From NCBI GenBank assembly GCA_964408455.1, contig CAYOZN010000010.1, positions 109,808-173,807 on the forward strand: a stretch of DNA of 64,000 nucleotides, read 5' to 3'. Below are positions 58,751 to 64,000 of the stretch, piece by piece. The stretch's first letter is position 1; the number at the start of each line of letters is the position of its first letter. The notes beneath the pieces are model-generated. The model did no database searches. It had not been told where the DNA came from and saw nothing but the letters and a program-made list of their open reading frames with translations. The translations under genes and the position numbers were made by a program. Source of the DNA: CAYOZN01 sp964408455 (lineage in GTDB: Bacteria > Planctomycetota > Phycisphaerae > UBA1845 > UTPLA1).

Positions 58751-60190
58751 CTAACGCAGGCGGCGACCAGCACGATGCAGCACCATCAGCCGCAACTCGG
58801 ACATGTGCTCGATCGCGCTGCGGAGCCCTTCCCGGCCAAGGCCGCTGTCCTTTACGCCGCCATATGGCATGGCGTCGGCACGGAACGAGGGCACGTCGTT
58901 AATAATGACAGCACCGACCTCCAGCTCGTTGAAGGCATGATGCGCCGCATCCAGATCGCGGGTGAATACGCCAGCCTGGAGGCCGTAGTCGCTGTCGTTC
59001 ACCCATCGGCACGCCTCCGCGAAGTCGTCGTAGGCCGCCAGCACGGCCACCGGACCGAAAACCTCCCGGCAGCTTACCTTTTGTTCGCGGGCGACATTCT
59101 CAAGCAATGTCGCGTCGAAAAAATTGCCATGGCGCCTGCCGCCGCAGAGTATTTTCGCCCCGGCGTCGACTGCCGCCGCGACCCACTGCTCCACGCGCCT
59201 GGCCTCCGCCTCGGAAATCATCGGGCCCAGAAACGTATCTTCGCCGAGAGGATCGCCCGACTTGAGCTTCGCCGCCTCCGCGATCAGGTGATCGCGCACG
59301 TCGGCGTAAATGCTGCGATGAATCAGGATGCGCTGCACGCTGATGCAGGATTGGCCGGACTGGTAGAACGTGCCGACGATCAAGCGGCCGATGGCAAAAT
59401 CGAGATCCGCGTCTCGATGGACGATGCAAGCCGCGTTGCCGCCCAGCTCGAGAATGACGCCTTTCTTGCCCGCCCGGTTCTTCAGGTCCCAGCCCACATC
59501 CGGCGAGCCCGTGAACGACAGCAGCTTGATCCGCGGGTCGATCGTGAACAGCTCGGCGTCGTCGCGGCGGCACGGCAGGATGCTGAATGCCCCCTCGGGA
59601 AGATCGCTATCTGCGAGAATCTCGCCCAGCATCAGGGCGCTGATCGGCGTCAGCGACGCGGGCTTGAGCACCCACGGGCAGCCGATCGCGATGGCGGGGG
59701 CGACTTTGTGGGCCACCAGGTTCAGCGGAAAGTTAAACGGCGAAATGAACGAACACAGCCCGATCGGCACCCGGCGGCTGATCGCCTCGTAGGCCTCCGT
59801 CCGCGGCGCGTCGTCGAGCGGCAGATACTCGCCCCTGATCCGTGTTGCCTCTTCCGACGCAATGCGGAACGTCTCGATTGCGCGCTGCACCTCCCCGCGG
59901 GCGTCACGAATCGGCTTGCCCGCTTCGATGGCGAGAACCCGGGCGAATTCCTCCTTCCGAGACGTCAGTTCGCTCTGAACGTGCCGCAGCACCGCGCTGC
60001 GCGCATGCGCCGGCATCGCCCGGCACGCATCGCGGGCCTTTACGCCCGCGGCAAGGGCGCGATCGATCGTCGCCGAGTCCGCCAATGGCACCTTCGCCGC
60101 AACCCTGCCATCAAACTTGCTGGTGACGGCGAGGTCCTTATTCGGCTCGCTGGGCCGGCCTGCCAGGTACAACGGATAATGGTCCTTCAT
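58751..60190 (-). CDS. Aldehyde dehydrogenase (NAD(P)-dependent)
   Basis: 479 aa. Marks are FISPFNFPLNLVAHKVAPAIAIG, VLKPASLTPISAL, LSFTGSPDVGWDLKNRAG, the catalytic Glu in VILELGGNAACIV, the catalytic Cys in FYQSGQSCISVQRI, EVFGPVAVL and PYGGVKDSGLGREG. It oxidises an aldehyde to an acid. FxxPxNFPLNL plus SCISVQRI places it near lactaldehyde/glyceraldehyde-type or succinate-semialdehyde ALDHs. ATG 60190 is the likely start (GTG 60205 is possible). It diverges from the receiver-like gene. Confidence 0.94.
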   Translation of the reverse strand: MKDHYPLYLAGRPSEPNKDLAVTSKFDGRVAAKVPLADSATIDRALAAGVKARDACRAMPAHARSAVLRHVQSELTSRKEEFARVLAIEAGKPIRDARGEVQRAIETFRIASEEATRIRGEYLPLDDAPRTEAYEAISRRVPIGLCSFISPFNFPLNLVAHKVAPAIAIGCPWVLKPASLTPISALMLGEILADSDLPEGAFSILPCRRDDAELFTIDPRIKLLSFTGSPDVGWDLKNRAGKKGVILELGGNAACIVHRDADLDFAIGRLIVGTFYQSGQSCISVQRILIHRSIYADVRDHLIAEAAKLKSGDPLGEDTFLGPMISEAEARRVEQWVAAAVDAGAKILCGGRRHGNFFDATLLENVAREQKVSCREVFGPVAVLAAYDDFAEACRWVNDSDYGLQAGVFTRDLDAAHHAFNELEVGAVIINDVPSFRADAMPYGGVKDSGLGREGLRSAIEHMSELRLMVLHRAGRRLR

Positions 60191-60436
60191 CGCTTCGTGC
60201 CTCACGGTTGCATGCTGGCGCGTTCATCCGGGCACATCGCCCGCCCCAAGGGTATTGAAGCCGCATTGTGCCAATTTGACAGGCGACCGCGACTGACGGA
60301 ACCGTGCTGCTGCCATTTCGACGGAAGCACCGGCCACCACTGCCGACCGTGCGAGATTTCATTATCCATAACCACAGGTGCAGACGCAGTTTACGGCGAT
60401 TCCGCCAGGAACGCGCCCGGGGGGCAAATCGCTGGC

Positions 60437-60922
60437 ATGTCGGTTGCAGATGTCGAAGGCCGATGGTGGCAGGTCCGCGCGTCCAGTTTGCCCGGGTGGT
60501 CGATGGCAGCGAATCTTGAGAGATTTGACCTGTTGGTTGCCCACGCCGGCCAGAGTCCCTGGGCGATGCGGCTGGAGTCGTGCCTGTCCAGCATGCCGGT
60601 GGGCTTTCATTGGTCGCGTACCGATGACGAGACGATCAACCTGGCGCTCCAGCGGACCATTCACGTCCTGGTGCTGGATGATCGGCTGCCTCCCGCCGGC
60701 GGATTGACGGCCCTGCGCCGGCTGCGCGACAGCGGTCTTGAGGTGCCTTGCCTGATGGTCAGCCCGCAGCCCGATGCCCGGCTGCTCCGCGATGCCATGT
60801 GGCTTGGCGTATTCACGGTGCTGGAGGAGCACCGCCAGTCGGACGACGTGCTGCCGACGCTGATGCGGCTGCTGCGGCGCGCCTACAACGTGGATTGGAC
60901 GGTCCCGGAGAATTTCAACTAG
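60437..60922 (+). CDS. Stand-alone response-regulator receiver-like protein
   Basis: 161 aa from ATG 60437; ATG 60503 would give a shorter form. The part from FDLLVAHAGQSPWAMRLESC has the REC rhythm: VLVLDDRLPPAGGLTALRRL with a candidate phospho-Asp, PCLMVSPQPDARLLRDAMWL (Ser as the conserved Thr/Ser), then GVFTVLEEH, where the usual Lys is not evident. The first acidic pair at the end of strand 1 is absent. It may be a pseudo-receiver. Placed 110 bases upstream of groES, it could be part of stress control. Confidence 0.65.
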   Translation: MSVADVEGRWWQVRASSLPGWSMAANLERFDLLVAHAGQSPWAMRLESCLSSMPVGFHWSRTDDETINLALQRTIHVLVLDDRLPPAGGLTALRRLRDSGLEVPCLMVSPQPDARLLRDAMWLGVFTVLEEHRQSDDVLPTLMRLLRRAYNVDWTVPENFN

Positions 60923-60980
60923 TTCTTGGATGGCGGGTTCGGCATGGCTGCCGGCCCGCGAGAGATTGACCGTTAGTGTC

Positions 60981-60995
60981 AGGCGTTCAACGCCT
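60981..60995. promoter_or_regulatory. Operator-like palindrome upstream of groES
   Basis: AGGCGTT-C-AACGCCT is a perfect 7-bp inverted repeat 37 bases before the groES start. It does not match the CIRCE consensus of HrcA (TTAGCACTC-N9-GAGTGCTAA). It may be the site of a different heat-shock repressor. Confidence 0.45.
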
Positions 60996-61032
60996 TGATT
61001 GACAACAAGTAATTCAGAAGGAGCATGAGTTT

Positions 61033-61335
61033 ATGGCGGCGACGAAGATCAGTGTTCGGCCCCTTGGCGACAAGGTCCTGGTGAAGCGGCTGGAGAGCGA
61101 GTCGATGACGGCAGGCGGCATCGTGCTGCCCGATACGGCCAAGGAAAAGCCGAAGCGCGGCCGCGTGCAGGCGGTCGGTGATGGCAAGCTGCTCAACACC
61201 GGTGAGCGCTCGAAGCTCCAGGTGAAGAAGGGCGACGAGGTGCTCTTCACCAGCTACGCCGGCACCGAAGTCAAGATCAACGGCGAAGAGTTTCTGATCA
61301 TGGACGAGTCCGACATTCTCGCCATCTTCGAATAG
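61033..61335 (+). CDS. groS: Co-chaperonin GroES
   Basis: 100 aa. ISVRPLGDKVLVKRLESES, GGIVLPDTAKEKP (mobile loop), GRVQAVGDG, VKKGDEVLFTSYAGTEVKIN and the C-terminal MDESDILAIFE are all standard. It caps GroEL and helps folding. AGAAGGAG lies at 61016-61023 ahead of the start. The operon continues through two small unknown genes to groEL. Confidence 0.97.
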   Translation: MAATKISVRPLGDKVLVKRLESESMTAGGIVLPDTAKEKPKRGRVQAVGDGKLLNTGERSKLQVKKGDEVLFTSYAGTEVKINGEEFLIMDESDILAIFE

Positions 61336-61385
61336 TCAACCGCTCTTGATGGCCCGCTGCAAGAAGCGCGGGTGAAAGGCCTCGC

Positions 61386-61697
61386 ATGGGTCCTGATCTA
61401 TTTCAGTCGGCACTCGATGAGGCGATTCGATTCGGCCCGTCCGCGAGACTGGTGCTGACCTTCCCCGGCGGCGAAGACGAATTGCCCATCCAGGCGCTGG
61501 CGTATACCCGCGTCGGCGAGAGCGGATTCCGAGTGGAAATCCGCGTGTCGGACCTGGTTGATTCGGAAATCGTCGACGACGTCGTCTTCGTGGACGCCCG
61601 CTCCATCGAAACGGTCGAGCTCCAGGTGAAGCAGCAGGGCAAGGTCTGGCAGGACGAGCGTTACGAAGACGTCGGCGAGGAGGACATGGATCGATGA
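61386..61697 (+). CDS. Small unknown protein between groES and groEL
   Basis: 103 aa. LFQSALDEAIRFGPSARLVL, a beta-rich middle (VEIRVSDLVDSEIVDDVVFV) and an acidic end (WQDERYEDVGEEDMDR). Soluble, no known motif. AAAGG precedes the ATG. The stop overlaps the next gene by 4 nt, so both are translated together. Confidence 0.65.
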   Translation: MGPDLFQSALDEAIRFGPSARLVLTFPGGEDELPIQALAYTRVGESGFRVEIRVSDLVDSEIVDDVVFVDARSIETVELQVKQQGKVWQDERYEDVGEEDMDR

Positions 61698-61984
61698 ACG
61701 CGACACTCGAAGCCACGGGTCCGATGGCAGGCACCGTTCCGGCACAGCCCTGTTGCCTTGCGATCAGCGCCGTGCCCGATCTGGCACAGCTCGATTCGGC
61801 CGGCGACGTTCGCGCGTGGCGGGCATTGAGCCTCGATCGCCGCACCGTCCTGGGCAGCGGCGAACTGTTGCTCGACGGGATGGAGCCGCTCGCCATTCTG
61901 CGCGAACGTGCCGCCGAAGCGGCACGCGAGCGCGGCTTCGAACCGCGTCAGTTCATTCTCGAACAGCCCGGCGCGCGGGCCTGA
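61694..61984 (+). CDS. Second small unknown protein between groES and groEL
   Basis: 96 aa, ATGA overlap with the previous gene. Sequence has LDSAGDVRAWRALSLDRRTV then LAILRERAAEAARERGFEPR. Soluble alpha/beta, no family recognised. The overlap and intact high-GC3 codons support a real gene. Its role next to the chaperonin is not known. Confidence 0.62.
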   Translation: MNATLEATGPMAGTVPAQPCCLAISAVPDLAQLDSAGDVRAWRALSLDRRTVLGSGELLLDGMEPLAILRERAAEAARERGFEPRQFILEQPGARA

Positions 61985-62044
61985 GTCACGATTTTTTTGA
62001 AACAAGCGAAGCACTGTTTACTGATACACGGGAGTTAACGGGTT

Positions 62045-63718
<1,674 letters not shown>

Positions 63719-63766
63719 GCCCCTACGGCAATGCCGGCCCCTGCCAGGTGTTCGTTTTTCATATAC

Positions 63767-63806
63767 AGCGGCGTGGCATTCTTGAACGAAGGCCACGCCG
63801 CTTTTT
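63767..63806 (+). terminator. Rho-independent terminator after groEL
   Basis: AGCGGCGTGGC (63767-63777) and GCCACGCCGCT (63792-63802) form a perfect 11-bp stem with a 14-nt loop, followed by TTTTT (63802-63806). Confidence 0.95.
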
Positions 63807-63874
63807 CATTTCTGCCGGCGTCCCCTGAGTCGCGGAGTGCATTCCGATCCAAAAAGTCGACAGTTGTGCCGCAC

Positions 63875-63995
63875 ATACCAACCCGACGCGCAAGCGAGGG
63901 CGTTTATCGCGTCGATCCCAACGAGAGCGCCAAGTCAGCGTGAGGGCGTGCATCGGCCGAATCCGTCCTCGCTGGCGCTTCGGGTTGGTGTGGCT
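63875..63995. repeat. TRRASEG-type inverted repeat at the window end
   Basis: ACCAACCCGACGCGCAAGCG (from 63877) and CGCTGGCGCTTCGGGTTGGT (to about 63990) are near-perfect inverted arms, about 60 bases apart. The first arm reads PTRRASEG. I recall such an element from planctomycete genomes, but this is memory and not a search. The interval may hold an additional structure. Confidence 0.65.
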
Positions 63996-64000
63996 GGCGA

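Noticed and set aside
60981..60995. CIRCE element of HrcA
   Set aside because: The palindrome AGGCGTTCAACGCCT has neither the TTAGCACTC arm sequence nor the 9-base spacing.

Overview
The window reads as chromosomal DNA of a high-GC bacterium, most likely a planctomycete (Planctomycetota). The clues are several membrane proteins carrying a CPECG-type zinc ribbon, many conserved but unnamed secreted proteins, lipoproteins and pili genes of diderm type, and a TRRASEG-type inverted repeat at the right end. This is judged from gene content only. One run of 100 N (13733-13832) marks an assembly gap inside a tandem repeat.

Left third (1-23.5 kb). The tail of an RND efflux permease is followed by a hairpin array and a fumarylacetoacetate-hydrolase family enzyme. 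A compact type IV pilus / type II secretion-like operon then runs from 2215 to 13611: PilZ protein, assembly ATPase, platform protein, five pseudopilin-like proteins, a PilM-PilN fusion, PilO-like, PilP-like and a secretin with a long disordered tail. Most junctions overlap by 1-14 nt. A second hairpin array separates this operon from a TPR lipoprotein and an HDOD regulator. Next come a bactofilin, a PrcB-like lipoprotein, a small secreted helical protein, MiaB, a lipase-like lipoprotein and a PilT-type retraction ATPase, which suggests that the 2-13 kb machine is a retractable pilus.

Middle (23.5-34 kb). This is a looser accessory stretch, partly lower in GC. It holds an unknown secreted protein, a cysteine-rich secreted gene broken by one stop codon, an 8-bp microsatellite, a frameshifted DUF4269 gene, a metallophosphoesterase whose frame has absorbed a hairpin array, a TolB-like lipoprotein, a strongly structured 100-nt segment ahead of a XerC/D-type recombinase, and small zinc-ribbon membrane proteins.

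Right part (34-64 kb). UbiD, UbiE/MenG and UbiX homologues lie within 6 kb and point to quinone biosynthesis. After a DEAD-box helicase, several unknown secreted proteins and QueA comes a divergent envelope-type locus (46.5-56.9 kb). It has a PaaK/CapK-like adenylate-forming protein, a YdcF-like protein, a GNAT plus left-handed beta-helix acyltransferase fusion, a methylmalonyl-CoA-epimerase-like protein, an FkbH-like HAD enzyme, an acyl carrier protein and a DUF2723 membrane protein. My inference is that it builds an ACP-bound glyceryl-type acyl group and puts it on a surface molecule. The window closes with a pterin dehydratase, a FIST sensor protein, an aldehyde dehydrogenase and a groES-groEL operon that has a receiver-like gene in front, two unknown small genes inside and a clear terminator.

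The most unusual theme is repetitive: short perfect hairpins in tandem arrays with periods of 39, 42 and 45 bp, plus a C-run/G-run hairpin, sit between genes and also in frame inside conserved genes (metallophosphoesterase, MiaB, UbiD, and the start of the TPR lipoprotein).
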